Assembly (NCBI RefSeq): GCF_900112065.1
Contig: NZ_FOKE01000002.1
Span: forward strand, 618,513 to 682,512
Origin: Cohnella sp. OV330
Lineage (GTDB): Bacteria > Bacillota > Bacilli > Paenibacillales > Paenibacillaceae
Reading direction: 5' to 3'
DNA length: 64,000 bases
The notes under the pieces were generated by a model that worked only from the letters and a program-made list of their open reading frames with translations, was not told where the DNA came from and did not search any database. Below are positions 27,115 through 36,442 of this stretch, in pieces (within the stretch, counting starts at the first letter, position 1; each line of letters begins with the position of its first letter). Position numbers and translations under genes: made by a program.

Positions 27115-27356
27115 ATCCGTAGCGATCCCTCCCCAAGCGCTTTCTTTATTGTTGTATGAGCGTCCGGAGGCAAAAGTGCGGAATTCGCCGGGTTTAATCG
27201 AAGGGCCGTTCGCCGCGGCTGCATCGCCCGCCAATCGCCGCGCGGCGGTCGCCTCGAATAGCGGATCGAACGGGGAATGGGGCGCCGGATTACCGGCTAC
27301 ACTAGGAAGACGATCGCCTCGAGGCAACGGGGCGGCTTCAGAACGGAGGAACGCCT

Positions 27357-28253
27357 ATGGCGCCGGCCACGATGTCCCCGGTAACGCTGCGGCTCGGCGA
27401 CCGCGAGCTGCTCGTCTCCCATCCCGACAAACTGCTATGGCCCGACATGGGCATCGATAAGCTTCGCTATGTCCGGACGCTGGCCGAATTGGCGCCCTAT
27501 TTGCTGCCCCACGGCGAAGGCCGCTATTTAACGACGATTCGCTTCCCGGAGGGCTATGCAGGCAAGTCCTTTTATCAGAAAAACGCGCCGACGCCCGTTC
27601 CGGAGTTCGTCAGAACCGAGACGGAGGGCGGCATCCGGTACGTCGTCCTGGATTCTTTGCCGACGCTGCTCTGGATGGGCAGTTTGTATGCGCTGGAATT
27701 TCACGTGTCCTGCGAACGGATCGGCATGCCGCTGCCCGACCGCTGGATGCTGGATATCGATCCGAGCCTCGAGGTCGAGCCGAGAATCATGGAAGCCGCG
27801 GACAAGGTCGGCGACCTGCTGCATTCGCTCGGACTTGAGGCCGTGCCCAAAACCTCCGGCGCGACGGGCATTCAAGTCGTCATGCGCATCGAGCCCGGCC
27901 CGACTTACGACGACCTCCGCCGGTTCGGCAAGTTTGTCTCCGACTATTTGACCGCCAAAAATCCGCGGCTCTTCACCGTCGAACGGCTGAAGAAAAACCG
28001 CGGATCGCTCATTTACCTCGATTACCTGCAGTATTATCCCGGCCGCACCCTGGTCGCGGCTTACTCGCCCCGCGCCCGCGCCGGAGCGCCGGTATCTACG
28101 CCGCTCGATTGGAGCGAGGTGCGCGCCAACCCGAGCCCGTCCGACTTCAATTTATTGAACATCGCCGAGCGGCTGCGGGAGCGCGGCGACCTCATCGGGT
28201 CGATGAAACCGCAGCGGCTTGGAGACGTGCTGAAGCAGATCAAGCCGAATTAA
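27357..28253 (+). CDS. LigD-type NHEJ polymerase (AEP superfamily)
   Basis: 298 aa, a stand-alone polymerase domain as in bacterial LigD. It has ELLVSHPDKLLWPDMGIDKL, LWMGSLYALEFHV, the metal-binding WMLDIDPSLEVEP (Asp-x-Asp), and PKTSGATGIQVVMRIEPG with the third catalytic region. It fills gaps and adds nucleotides at double-strand breaks together with Ku. No ligase domain is attached, so the sealing enzyme must be encoded elsewhere. CGGAGGAA precedes the ATG. It ends 16 bp from the convergent cls stop. Confidence 0.9.
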   Translation: MAPATMSPVTLRLGDRELLVSHPDKLLWPDMGIDKLRYVRTLAELAPYLLPHGEGRYLTTIRFPEGYAGKSFYQKNAPTPVPEFVRTETEGGIRYVVLDSLPTLLWMGSLYALEFHVSCERIGMPLPDRWMLDIDPSLEVEPRIMEAADKVGDLLHSLGLEAVPKTSGATGIQVVMRIEPGPTYDDLRRFGKFVSDYLTAKNPRLFTVERLKKNRGSLIYLDYLQYYPGRTLVAAYSPRARAGAPVSTPLDWSEVRANPSPSDFNLLNIAERLRERGDLIGSMKPQRLGDVLKQIKPN

Positions 28254-28269
28254 AGATCCTTCTTAAGCC

Positions 28270-29700
28270 TCATAGCAACGGGGACAGCATGCGGCAGAGG
28301 GCCTCGGCGGCCTTGCGTCCGCCGGAGCGCTTGCGAAACGACGACAGCTCAAGCTCCCTGCTGTCCTTAAGGTCCTGCCGGAAGTCGCGCTCCAGCGCGG
28401 CGATCGCGTCCGGGTGGAATAAGTAGGCGTTCGTCTCGAAATTGCTGAAGAAGCTGCGCAGATCCATGTTCGCCGTCCCGACCGACGCGATCAGGTCGTC
28501 GACGATGACGACTTTCGCATGAATGAAGCCCCGTTCGTACTGCCAAAACCGGATGCCGCAGCTCATCATCTCGTCCACGTAGGACATCGTAGCCGCATGC
28601 ACGAGCTTCGTATCCGGGATGAGCGGCACGATCATGCGCACGTCGACGCCGCTCATGGCGGCGGTCTTGAGCGCCATAACGACGCCCGCGCTGGGAATGA
28701 AATACGGCGTCGTGATCCAGATCCGCCGCTTGGCCGTCGCCAGGATCGCGAACAGCGTCTCGTGAATCGCGTCCGCCCGCCTGTTCGGGCCGCCTGCGAC
28801 GATCTGCACGACCTCGTTTCCCGTACAGGCATGCTCCGGCAAATAACCGGGGTCGCTCGGTCGCTGCTTGGTCGCGAGCTCCCAGTCCTTGAGGAATACC
28901 TCCTGCAGCCCGTATACCGCGTCGCCTTCCAGCTCGAGATGCGTATCGCGCCAAAAGCCGAGCTTCTTATGCCTGCCTAAATATTCCTCCCCCACGTTGA
29001 TCCCGCCGACGAAGCCTTTGGTGCCGTCCACGACAAGGATCTTGCGGTGATTGCGATAGTTCATGCGCTTCTTCATAAAGGCCGGGCGGAGCGGGAAAAA
29101 GCACGCGTATTCGGCACCCGCCTCCTCGAACGCGGCGAAAAAGGACTTGCTCAGCTTGACGCTGCCGATCCCGTCGTAGATGAGCCGGACCTGGACGCCC
29201 TCCTTCGCTTTCTCGATCATGGCATCGCGGAACATGCGGCCAATCTCGTCGTCGCGGTATATGTATGTAGCGAAGTGAATGTGGTGCCGGGCGCCGCGGA
29301 TCGCTTCCATCATTGCGTCGTACGTCATTTGCCCGTTCGTCAGCACCCTCGATTTATTGCACCCGGTGATCGGAGCCGCCCCCGCCTTACGAAGCGTTCG
29401 GAACAACCGCGCCTCGTCCGCGAACCCGCCGCCCGGTATTTCTCCCGGCTCGTTGATCAGATGGCTCTTCGTCAAGATCTCGCCCCTGCGCTGCTCGTCC
29501 AGGCCGCCTCTGCGACGGACCTTGCGGCGCCGAACATACTCGCGGGCGAGGAAGTAATAAAGAATGAAGCCGACGATCGGAAACAAAAACAAGATGAACA
29601 GCCATGCCATGGCGTTGGCCGGGCGGCGATATTCCAGCACGAGGATCGTGCCGGACTGAAAAATGAAAATAAGCAGCGCCAGCAGCAGCCACGTCGTCAC
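28270..29700 (-). CDS. cls: Cardiolipin synthase (phospholipase D family)
   Basis: 476 aa. Two N-terminal membrane helices (LLLALLIFIFQSGTILVLEY; AMAWLFILFLFPIVGFILYY) are followed by two PLD catalytic sites: HRKILVVDGTKGFVGGINVG and HAKVVIVDDLIASVGTANMD (HxK motifs). It condenses phosphatidylglycerol into cardiolipin at the membrane. The start is GTG at 29700 with GGGGAGG upstream. Length and layout match Bacillus ClsA-type enzymes. Confidence 0.95.
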   Translation of the reverse strand: MTTWLLLALLIFIFQSGTILVLEYRRPANAMAWLFILFLFPIVGFILYYFLAREYVRRRKVRRRGGLDEQRRGEILTKSHLINEPGEIPGGGFADEARLFRTLRKAGAAPITGCNKSRVLTNGQMTYDAMMEAIRGARHHIHFATYIYRDDEIGRMFRDAMIEKAKEGVQVRLIYDGIGSVKLSKSFFAAFEEAGAEYACFFPLRPAFMKKRMNYRNHRKILVVDGTKGFVGGINVGEEYLGRHKKLGFWRDTHLELEGDAVYGLQEVFLKDWELATKQRPSDPGYLPEHACTGNEVVQIVAGGPNRRADAIHETLFAILATAKRRIWITTPYFIPSAGVVMALKTAAMSGVDVRMIVPLIPDTKLVHAATMSYVDEMMSCGIRFWQYERGFIHAKVVIVDDLIASVGTANMDLRSFFSNFETNAYLFHPDAIAALERDFRQDLKDSRELELSSFRKRSGGRKAAEALCRMLSPLL

Positions 29701-29891
29701 CCGTACGAACCTCCCCGTTTGTTTGTCTTTGGTATCTCCCTACCCTTTACCCACGGTTGATGTGGGCGATTGCTCGGACGGTCCGGATCCAGGATCTCTT
29801 AAGGAAAAGCGCAGGCGGCGCTCGTCCGTGATAAACAGTATAACCCGGGAGGCACGGTTTAGGCAGAGGGGCGCCAACGATGGCGGCGGCG

Positions 29892-29937
29892 AAAAAGAGC
29901 CTCGCTCGCGTCGAGAGTGATGACGCGAGCAAGGCTC
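29892..29937 (-). terminator. Strong terminator downstream of the SLH-protein gene
   Basis: On the minus strand a 16-bp stem (GAGCCTTGCTCGCGTC with GACGCGAGCGAGGCTC, one U-G pair) has a nine-base loop and is followed by TTTTTC. It lies 300 bp after the stop at 30237, so the repeat array between them would be part of that gene's 3' untranslated RNA. Confidence 0.85.
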
Positions 29938-29982
29938 CGCTGGGGGAGAAGCTTTGGGTGCGGTCCAGCCGGGGCCGCGGGA

Positions 29983-30211
29983 CATCGCCTTTCGTGGAGC
30001 AGGCGATACGGCGGTCGACCGGCTCCGCGGGGCCATCGCCTTTCGTGGAGCAGGCGATGCGGCTGTTGACCGGCTCCGCGGGGCTATCGCCTTTCGAAGA
30101 GCAGGCGATGCGGTTGTTGACCGGCTCCGCGGGGCCATCGCCTTTCGTGGAGCAGTCGATGCGGCTGTTGACCGGCTCCGCGGGCCATCGCCTTTCGAAG
30201 AGCAGGCGATG
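29983..30211. repeat. Second tandem array of 51-bp hairpin repeats
   Basis: Units start at 29983, 30034, 30085, 30136 and 30186. Each holds CATCGCC, a 12-base loop (TTTCGTGGAGCA or TTTCGAAGAGCA), GGCGATG, and then a spacer with GACCGGCTCCGCGG. The unit sequence is unrelated to the array at 19030, but the length is the same. Frames stay open on both strands because the period is a multiple of three; none has a ribosome site. Confidence 0.88.
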
Positions 30212-30236
30212 GCCGTGGAACCGGGTGCTGCTTTAA

Positions 30237-33200
30237 TTAAACCGACAGCTTCACGAAGGCGGCCAGCATTTTCGCCAGCTCTTCGCGCGTAGCCGTGGAC
30301 TTCGGCGCGAAGGCGAGTCCCGCGCCGCCTGCGGCCGGACGGCCGGAGACGATGCCGGCACGCTGCACGACCTCAACGGCTTGCGACGCATAGGCCGGGA
30401 TCGCGGCGGCGTCCGTGAATGTTGCGGACGCTTGCGCGGACGGCAGCGCGATGCCTTGGGCTGCAGCGAACTTCACGAGCATGACCGCAAGGTCCGCCCG
30501 CGGCAGCGCGGCGCGCGGGTCGAAGCGGCCTGCGCTCGTGCCGGACACGATGCCGCTATCTACCGCCCAAGCGACGGCACCGGCGAAGTAGTCGCCGCTC
30601 TTCACATCGTTGAAGCCGGAAGCCTTGCCTTGGTAGGCAGCCAGATCCGCGCCTGCGATCCGGGCGAGCATGACCGTCAGATCGGCGCGCGTCACGCTGC
30701 GCTTCGGCGCGAAGACGTTCTGGCCGACGCCGTCCAGAATGCCGCGGGCCGCCAGATAAGCGATATCGTTAACCGCGAAGCTGCCAGCAGTATCGGCGAA
30801 CGAACGGTTCTCGTAGCCGACGCCGTACATGGAGAAGTGCGAGACGGAGAAGCGCAGCGTGCCCGATGCCGCATCGTATACGCCGCCAGGCAGCGTCTCG
30901 ATCCGGCCGTCGTCGGCGATATAGCGGACGACGATGCCGGAGACGTCTTCGTTCGCAGGCTTCACGTACGGCAGTTCGATCTTGACCTTGCCACTGCCGA
31001 ATTGATGCAGCGACTTGCCGTCCGCCGACAGCTTCAGCTCGATGACCGGACGGTCGCCCACCGCGGCTTGCAAGCCGCCGCGCGCGCTCTCTGGCAGTGA
31101 GGATGCCGCGTCTGCTCCTGTCAGCTTGCGAACCTCCAGCTTCAGCGCGCCTTTGCCCGCAGCCGAACCGATCGCCGCGATGGCGTCCGCGTCGAACGAC
31201 AGCGTCGCGGCGCCCGTCTCGACGGTCAGCGTCTTGATCGCGCCGCTCGTCAGCTTGGCGACGGCTTCCGCCGGCAGCTCGACCAGCGTTTGCGAGCCAT
31301 CTCCGGCCGACTCGCCGGACAGCTTGATGACCGCGGCATTACCGTTCAGATTAACCGTCACGTCGCCGTACGTCTCGGTCTGACCGGACGGCGTTGGCGT
31401 AGGCGTCGGGCTCGGCGAAGGCGAAGGCGTCGTCGGAACGTATGGCCCGCCGGCCGAAGTTACCGTAACGACGGCTTCCGCCTTCGCGTATCCATCCGCC
31501 GTGACCGCCGCGATCACCGCCGTGCCTGTCGAGACCGGCGTCACGCGGCCTTGGCTGTCCACCGTGGCGACTGCCGGATTAGAGCTGGTCCATGCTACTG
31601 TAGTCGCCGAGCCATCGGCAGCGGTCGCCGTCGCTGTCAGGCTGCCAACGGAGCCGCCTGCGGTCAGTGACAGGTTCGAACGGTCGAGCGCGATCTTGGA
31701 TACGTTAAGCTGCAGTATCGACACCGTGCCGCCGACCTCATTGGCGACCAGCAGCAGCGGATAGCCGGTCGGGCTGTCCGCTGCCGGGATAAACTCCAGG
31801 CCTTCCGGCGCGCTGTCCGTATTGTCATTGGCGCCAGCCGAGAAATTCCGCGTATTCGTGTAGTTCAGGAACTGCGGCTTCGCCGGATCCGTCACGTCGT
31901 ACGTCATGACGCCGCCGATGCGCTCAAGGCCTGCGAAGGCCAGCGTCTTCGTGCCGACCGTTCCCGTTTTCACGTCCTCGGGCTCCGGTCCCTTTTTGCC
32001 GCTGCGCTCGTCGATGCCCGTCTTGCTGCTGCTGTTGCTGGCATTGAAATTGTTCGGATAGCGCTGCGCCGTGATGCGCTCGAAATCGCTGCCCGTATCC
32101 GATACCTGCTTCATCGTAGACGCATCCCAGATGGAGAATGAACGGCCGCCGTACAGATAGATACCGCCATTGCCCATGTCGCTCATGACTTCCACGCTAT
32201 CGTACCTTGTCGTGCCCTTCAGGAACTTCGCTGCCGCGGAGTCCGGATCCAGGCTTCCCTTCATCGCCTTGACCGTGCTCGCGGTAAGGCGGTCTTCCCA
32301 CTCCGTCGCGTCGCCTTCATTGCCGGTCACCAGGTACGTCTTGCCGCCGGCTTGGAAGGAGGCGACGCCATCCGGCATGTAGACGCCGTAGAACGGCACG
32401 TTTTCCAGTTGAATAACGCCGTCCTTGACCAGGTCCAGTTGGTTGGCCGGATCGTTCAGATTCTTAAGACCCAAACCTTTGACCCACGTCACTTTGCCCT
32501 TCACGATGTCAATTGCGGCTACCGCATTGTTTTCCTGCAAAGTCACGTAAGCCGTGCCTTCGTCGGACGAGAGCGCGATGTATTCCGGCTCGAGGTCGCG
32601 AACCGCATCCGCCTTCGTGCCGCTACCGGTAATTTGCTTCGTCGCGGGATCCGCCGCGCCGCGGATGTGCACGTCGTCCGCGATGACGGAAGGATCGTCG
32701 AACTTGACGTGTTTTACGGTGCCCGTCTGCGTATCCACGATCGTGATGCTGCCTTCGGGATCATTGCCCGCCGTGCGCGGCTCGCCTTCGTCAGCCGTCA
32801 GGATATACCTGCCGTCCTTCGTCGACTTGATCATGTCCGGCTGAACGCCGGTTTCGTAAGTAGCGAGCAGCTTGCCGTCATAATCGAGCGTCAGAATCTT
32901 GCCGGGCTTCATGCCGTCTTCTTCCTGCACGGAGACCGCGATCCGCTTGGCGGCCGAATTGATGTCGACGCTGGTCAGATCGCCGTAGACGAAGCCGTTC
33001 GTCTCGGCCAGATCCTTCACTTCGACTTCGCCGGTCTGCTTCGGATTCGTACCGTTGCCCAGCTCGACGATCTTCAGCGAAGGCGGGTCGCCCGCGCCGT
33101 CTACCAGATAAAACTTGCCGTTGTCTTTGTTGTACTTGACGATCTCGGCGACGCCGCCGTCGTCGTTGGGCTTGTCCGCGATGAAGCCGCCCAGCTTCGT

Positions 33201-34310
33201 CACTTCGATGCCATTTTTAAAAATCGTGCCGGTCGTCGATTCGTTCACGCGCAGCGTCACGCTGGCGGAAACTTCCTTGGACGTCGGATAAACCGCGTCC
33301 TTCACCGACAGCTTCACCGTCGATTCTCCGGCCGCTTGCGGAATGCCGGTGATCTTGCCCTTGACCGCGTCCAGCTTAAGGCCTTCGGGAAGTCCCTCGG
33401 CTGCGAATGTAAAAGGCGCGGTACCGCCGTATACCGCAATCGTCGCGGAATAAGGCGATCCAACGTAGGCTGCGGAAAGCGCGCTTGTGCGCAGCTCGAG
33501 CGGTTGGACGATCGGCTTCAGGTGCGGACCGTCAGCCGCCAGATTCAGCGAGCTCGAGGAATAGTCGATTTGCTTAAAGTCGGATTGGTTGTTGTCAAAA
33601 TCTTGGCCATCGACGTTATCCTTAACTTTACGTCTGATTGCCTTTTTCTTGGATGTGCCTTGCGCCGAACCAGTCGGATAAGCGGTCTCGTATCCGTCGA
33701 TCGTGCTCTGATCATCGTTGCTCCCCGTGCCCACCATGTCGACATAGCCGGGAGCCTTATGATGCGCAGCGTCGATGTCGAACGGATTAACGTCGGTCAG
33801 TAATGTCTGGTTACTGAGCAGCGCCACTTTAAGTCCTTTGTTGTTGATATATCTGTCCCAGGTCAGATCGACTCTGCCCGTCAGGTCGACTACGGGCGTC
33901 GCCGCGCCGGTGGCCTTCCCTGCGATTACGAAGTAGCCGCCGGCCGGAATCGCTCCGGCAAGATTGAGTTTTTCCCATTCTTTTGTCGATCCGGTCGGAG
34001 CAGTGGTGCCTCTGTCCGCATATTGCAGCGACCAACCGGTCAAATCGACCGTTGCCGAAGTCGGATTGTACAATTCGATAAAGCCGTGCGAAACCCAGGC
34101 ATCGGAAGCGGAGACCAAACCCGCGCCATATACCTGATTAATCACGACATGCGGCACCGTGACATCATATTGCCCCGCATCGTTGTATGGCGTTCCTGCG
34201 ACCGCCGTCGCGGCCGATGCCGCCGGGGCCCCTCCCGCCGATCCGATCGTGCCCGCCAGGATCGCCGCCGCCGCGACCATCGCCGTACGTTTTCGCCAAT
34301 GCTTCAACAT
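30237..34310 (-). CDS. Large S-layer-anchored surface protein with choice-of-anchor-I propeller
   Basis: 1357 aa. Signal peptide (about 1-34, ending PAASAA); lamin-tail domain (about 50-190, VVINQVYGAG to WSLQYADRG and on); putative Ig domain (about 268-355); a beta-propeller of the choice-of-anchor-I type (about 365-875, with repeated TLDYDGKLLATYETG-like strands and EPEYIALSSDEGTAYVTLQE); BIG2 Ig domain (about 880-960, AWTSSNPAVATVDSQGRVTP); Ser-Pro-Thr linker; a beta domain; and three C-terminal SLH repeats (about 1165-1357, e.g. VTRADLTVMLARIAG) that bind pyruvylated wall polymer. The propeller family is often annotated near alkaline phosphatases; activity here is unknown. RBS GGGAGGG. 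Two inverted repeats lie upstream. Confidence 0.92.
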   Translation of the reverse strand: MLKHWRKRTAMVAAAAILAGTIGSAGGAPAASAATAVAGTPYNDAGQYDVTVPHVVINQVYGAGLVSASDAWVSHGFIELYNPTSATVDLTGWSLQYADRGTTAPTGSTKEWEKLNLAGAIPAGGYFVIAGKATGAATPVVDLTGRVDLTWDRYINNKGLKVALLSNQTLLTDVNPFDIDAAHHKAPGYVDMVGTGSNDDQSTIDGYETAYPTGSAQGTSKKKAIRRKVKDNVDGQDFDNNQSDFKQIDYSSSSLNLAADGPHLKPIVQPLELRTSALSAAYVGSPYSATIAVYGGTAPFTFAAEGLPEGLKLDAVKGKITGIPQAAGESTVKLSVKDAVYPTSKEVSASVTLRVNESTTGTIFKNGIEVTKLGGFIADKPNDDGGVAEIVKYNKDNGKFYLVDGAGDPPSLKIVELGNGTNPKQTGEVEVKDLAETNGFVYGDLTSVDINSAAKRIAVSVQEEDGMKPGKILTLDYDGKLLATYETGVQPDMIKSTKDGRYILTADEGEPRTAGNDPEGSITIVDTQTGTVKHVKFDDPSVIADDVHIRGAADPATKQITGSGTKADAVRDLEPEYIALSSDEGTAYVTLQENNAVAAIDIVKGKVTWVKGLGLKNLNDPANQLDLVKDGVIQLENVPFYGVYMPDGVASFQAGGKTYLVTGNEGDATEWEDRLTASTVKAMKGSLDPDSAAAKFLKGTTRYDSVEVMSDMGNGGIYLYGGRSFSIWDASTMKQVSDTGSDFERITAQRYPNNFNASNSSSKTGIDERSGKKGPEPEDVKTGTVGTKTLAFAGLERIGGVMTYDVTDPAKPQFLNYTNTRNFSAGANDNTDSAPEGLEFIPAADSPTGYPLLLVANEVGGTVSILQLNVSKIALDRSNLSLTAGGSVGSLTATATAADGSATTVAWTSSNPAVATVDSQGRVTPVSTGTAVIAAVTADGYAKAEAVVTVTSAGGPYVPTTPSPSPSPTPTPTPSGQTETYGDVTVNLNGNAAVIKLSGESAGDGSQTLVELPAEAVAKLTSGAIKTLTVETGAATLSFDADAIAAIGSAAGKGALKLEVRKLTGADAASSLPESARGGLQAAVGDRPVIELKLSADGKSLHQFGSGKVKIELPYVKPANEDVSGIVVRYIADDGRIETLPGGVYDAASGTLRFSVSHFSMYGVGYENRSFADTAGSFAVNDIAYLAARGILDGVGQNVFAPKRSVTRADLTVMLARIAGADLAAYQGKASGFNDVKSGDYFAGAVAWAVDSGIVSGTSAGRFDPRAALPRADLAVMLVKFAAAQGIALPSAQASATFTDAAAIPAYASQAVEVVQRAGIVSGRPAAGGAGLAFAPKSTATREELAKMLAAFVKLSV

Positions 34311-34328
34311 GGAATATAGCCCTCCCTA

Positions 34329-34388
34329 TGTAACGTTACACTTCATCGTAGTAGGGAAGTATTAACGCAGACATGTCCTGCGCGTTAA
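34329..34388. promoter_or_regulatory. Two inverted repeats upstream of the SLH-protein gene
   Basis: TGTAACGTTACA (34329-34340) is a perfect 12-bp palindrome directly before the ribosome site. A longer imperfect repeat at 34363-34388 has arms TTAACGC and GCGTTAA around an ACATGT centre. They look like protein-binding sites in the promoter and leader; no regulator can be named. Confidence 0.45.
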
Positions 34389-34424
34389 CGGGAGGTAAAA
34401 TAGCGCTCGCAAATACAAAGAAGA

Positions 34425-34455
34425 CGCGGCCTCCGCCGTGATGGCGGAAGCCGCG
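34425..34455 (-). terminator. Terminator after the ABC-2 transporter genes
   Basis: A 13-bp stem CGCGGCTTCCGCC/GGCGGAGGCCGCG (one U-G pair) on the minus strand, followed by TCTTCTTTGTATTTG. Confidence 0.7.
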
Positions 34456-34475
34456 CCCAAAGACCTTTCGAATCG

Positions 34476-35291
34476 TTAAGCCGATACGTCTCGCTTGGTG
34501 AACACCGTCCAAGAGATGACGTTGAAGATGACGAAGTACACCGCCAACACGCCAAGCGAGAACGCGTAGGTCGTCGGATGATCGGGTACGGGCGTGCCGC
34601 CGTTCACGTAAGTAGACAGCCCCAAATGCGGGAATAGCACGTATTTGACCCATTCTTTGTCCGTCAGCGACAGCAGACCCGAGATCATGCTGCCGGAGAA
34701 CAGGAGGAACAGCGACAGTCCGATCGCGAGGCCGCTGCTGCGGAACGCCGAGGACAGCATGAAGCCGAAAGTGACGACTACGATAAGCGTGATAAATTCA
34801 TCCAGATAGTACCGAAGCGCGTAAGCCCAGGGCGAGCTGCCTGCGAGCGGCGACTGCTCGGAGATGAGGTTGGCCGGATTCGCCGTATTGCCGAACGCGA
34901 TCACGTTGGCCAGCCAGGTCACGGCAAAGCTGACGACGGTGAACAGCAGCGCGAACAAAATAATCGAGATAAACTTGGACAGCAGAATCGACGAGCGGCT
35001 CCACGGGCGGATCAGCAGCAGCTTGATCGTGCCCCGGGAGAACTCTCCCGCGACGGTCTCCGAAGACTTGACGACCGCGAAGATCGTGATTAGGAGGAAT
35101 ACGATCTGGGACTCCAGCATCATTACTTCCCAGTTGTTCGCATTTTCTTCCTCGGCCAACAGCGCGAACGCGACCGTGAGCAGCAGCGGAATGACGACCG
35201 TAATGCCCAGCATGATCCACGTGCTGATCCGGCGGTATATTTTCATATTCTCGTTTTGCACGAGATTCCAGAAGCTAGCCAATGGTCTCAC
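34476..35291 (-). CDS. ABC-2 type transporter permease
   Basis: 271 aa with six membrane helices: one near the N-terminus (IMLGITVVIPLLLTVAFALL), then a large external loop, and five more, ending VLAVYFVIFNVISWTVF. Between them is the ABC-2 motif region ETVAGEFSRGTIKLLLIRPW. The start is GTG at 35291, overlapping the ATPase gene by 17 bp. Together they form an exporter of the Bacillus YtrB/bacitracin or Na-efflux type; substrate unknown. Confidence 0.9.
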   Translation of the reverse strand: MRPLASFWNLVQNENMKIYRRISTWIMLGITVVIPLLLTVAFALLAEEENANNWEVMMLESQIVFLLITIFAVVKSSETVAGEFSRGTIKLLLIRPWSRSSILLSKFISIILFALLFTVVSFAVTWLANVIAFGNTANPANLISEQSPLAGSSPWAYALRYYLDEFITLIVVVTFGFMLSSAFRSSGLAIGLSLFLLFSGSMISGLLSLTDKEWVKYVLFPHLGLSTYVNGGTPVPDHPTTYAFSLGVLAVYFVIFNVISWTVFTKRDVSA

Positions 35292-36198
35292 CCCCGGTTA
35301 CCTCGAGGAATTGGTCCTCGAGCGACTTGATCTTGACGCGGATGCCGTAGACCCGGATCCCCGCTTCGACCAGCCGGGCGTTCATGTCGGCGATCGTCTC
35401 GCGGTCGGCCGTCACGCTGAAGCCGCCCTCGACGAAGCGCGCGGAGCCGCGGCCTTCCAGCACGGTCACGGCTTCGCTCGGGCGATCGACCTCGAACACA
35501 ACTTCTTCCAGCCCGATGGAGGCGCCCGCGGACTCGGCGCGCAGCGACCGGATGTCGATGAGCTCGCCCTTCTGGATGATGGCGACGCGGTCGCACATGA
35601 GCTCCATCTCCGAGAGCAAATGGCTCGATACGAAAACGGCGGTGCCTTCTTCCCTGGACAGCTTGCGCAGATAATCGCGCAGCTCGCGGATGCCCGCCGG
35701 GTCGAGGCCGTTGGTCGGCTCGTCCAGGATCAGCAGCGCCGGACGGTGCAGGATCGCCTGCGCGACGCCGAGCCGCTGGCGCATGCCGAGCGAATACTTT
35801 TTGACTTTGTCGTGAATGCGGTCCTGCAGGCCGACCAGCGCGACCACCTCGTCGATGCGCGCCTTGGTGATGCCCGGGTTCATGCGTCCGAAGTGAATCA
35901 GATTCTGATAGCCCGTCAGGTACTTGTACATCTCCGGGTTCTCGACGATCGCGCCGACGCGGGCGATCGCTTGGGGAAAGGATGTCTTGACGCTGTGGCC
36001 GGCGATCGTGATATCGCCGCCCGACATCGTGATCAAGCCGACCATCATGCGGATGGTCGTCGTCTTGCCTGAACCGTTGGGGCCGAGGAATCCGAACACT
36101 TCGCCGGGATTCACTTCGAGCGTGAGACGATCGATGATCGTTCGGCCGCCAATGCGCTTCGATACGTTCTGCAAGCTGACGACTGGCGCTTGGGACAT
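35275..36198 (-). CDS. ABC transporter ATP-binding protein
   Basis: 307 aa. Walker A FGFLGPNGSGKTTTIRMMVG, Q-loop VGAIVENPEMYKYLTGYQNL, signature YSLGMRQRLGVAQAILH, Walker B LLILDEPTNGLDPAGIREL and switch His in VFVSSHLLSEMELM. The ENPxxYxxLTGxxNL form is typical of ATPases that pair with ABC-2 permeases in bacitracin- or lantibiotic-type export. A C-terminal domain of about 80 residues follows. Start 36198 has ACGGAGGAG upstream. It is the first gene of the pair. Confidence 0.93.
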   Translation of the reverse strand: MSQAPVVSLQNVSKRIGGRTIIDRLTLEVNPGEVFGFLGPNGSGKTTTIRMMVGLITMSGGDITIAGHSVKTSFPQAIARVGAIVENPEMYKYLTGYQNLIHFGRMNPGITKARIDEVVALVGLQDRIHDKVKKYSLGMRQRLGVAQAILHRPALLILDEPTNGLDPAGIRELRDYLRKLSREEGTAVFVSSHLLSEMELMCDRVAIIQKGELIDIRSLRAESAGASIGLEEVVFEVDRPSEAVTVLEGRGSARFVEGGFSVTADRETIADMNARLVEAGIRVYGIRVKIKSLEDQFLEVTGGETIG

Positions 36199-36442
36199 GA
36201 TTTCTCCTCCGTACGTAGATTTGTAAATCTTCACCATTATAGCAAATGTCGACAGGCGCGACCAAAAAAGAAATAGAGTGCGCGCTACGGGAGCTCGGGA
36301 TGAGGAAGAAGAGGACTTAAGGAAGGAGAAAGCGATCGGGGGAAGGCGATAGGGAGACGGCCATTCGCACAGCCAGTCGATTGTCGATTGGAGGCTTTGG
36401 GCGCGAAGGACCGCGAACGCCGACGAACGAGCCGGCATCTGG

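Noticed and set aside
29954..30292. Repeat protein encoded across the second 51-bp array
   Set aside because: Frames stay open on both strands at once, and neither has a ribosome site or a recognisable product.
32352..33803. 483-codon plus-strand frame inside the SLH-protein gene
   Set aside because: Antisense shadow with Val/Arg/Asp-rich nonsense composition and no ribosome site.
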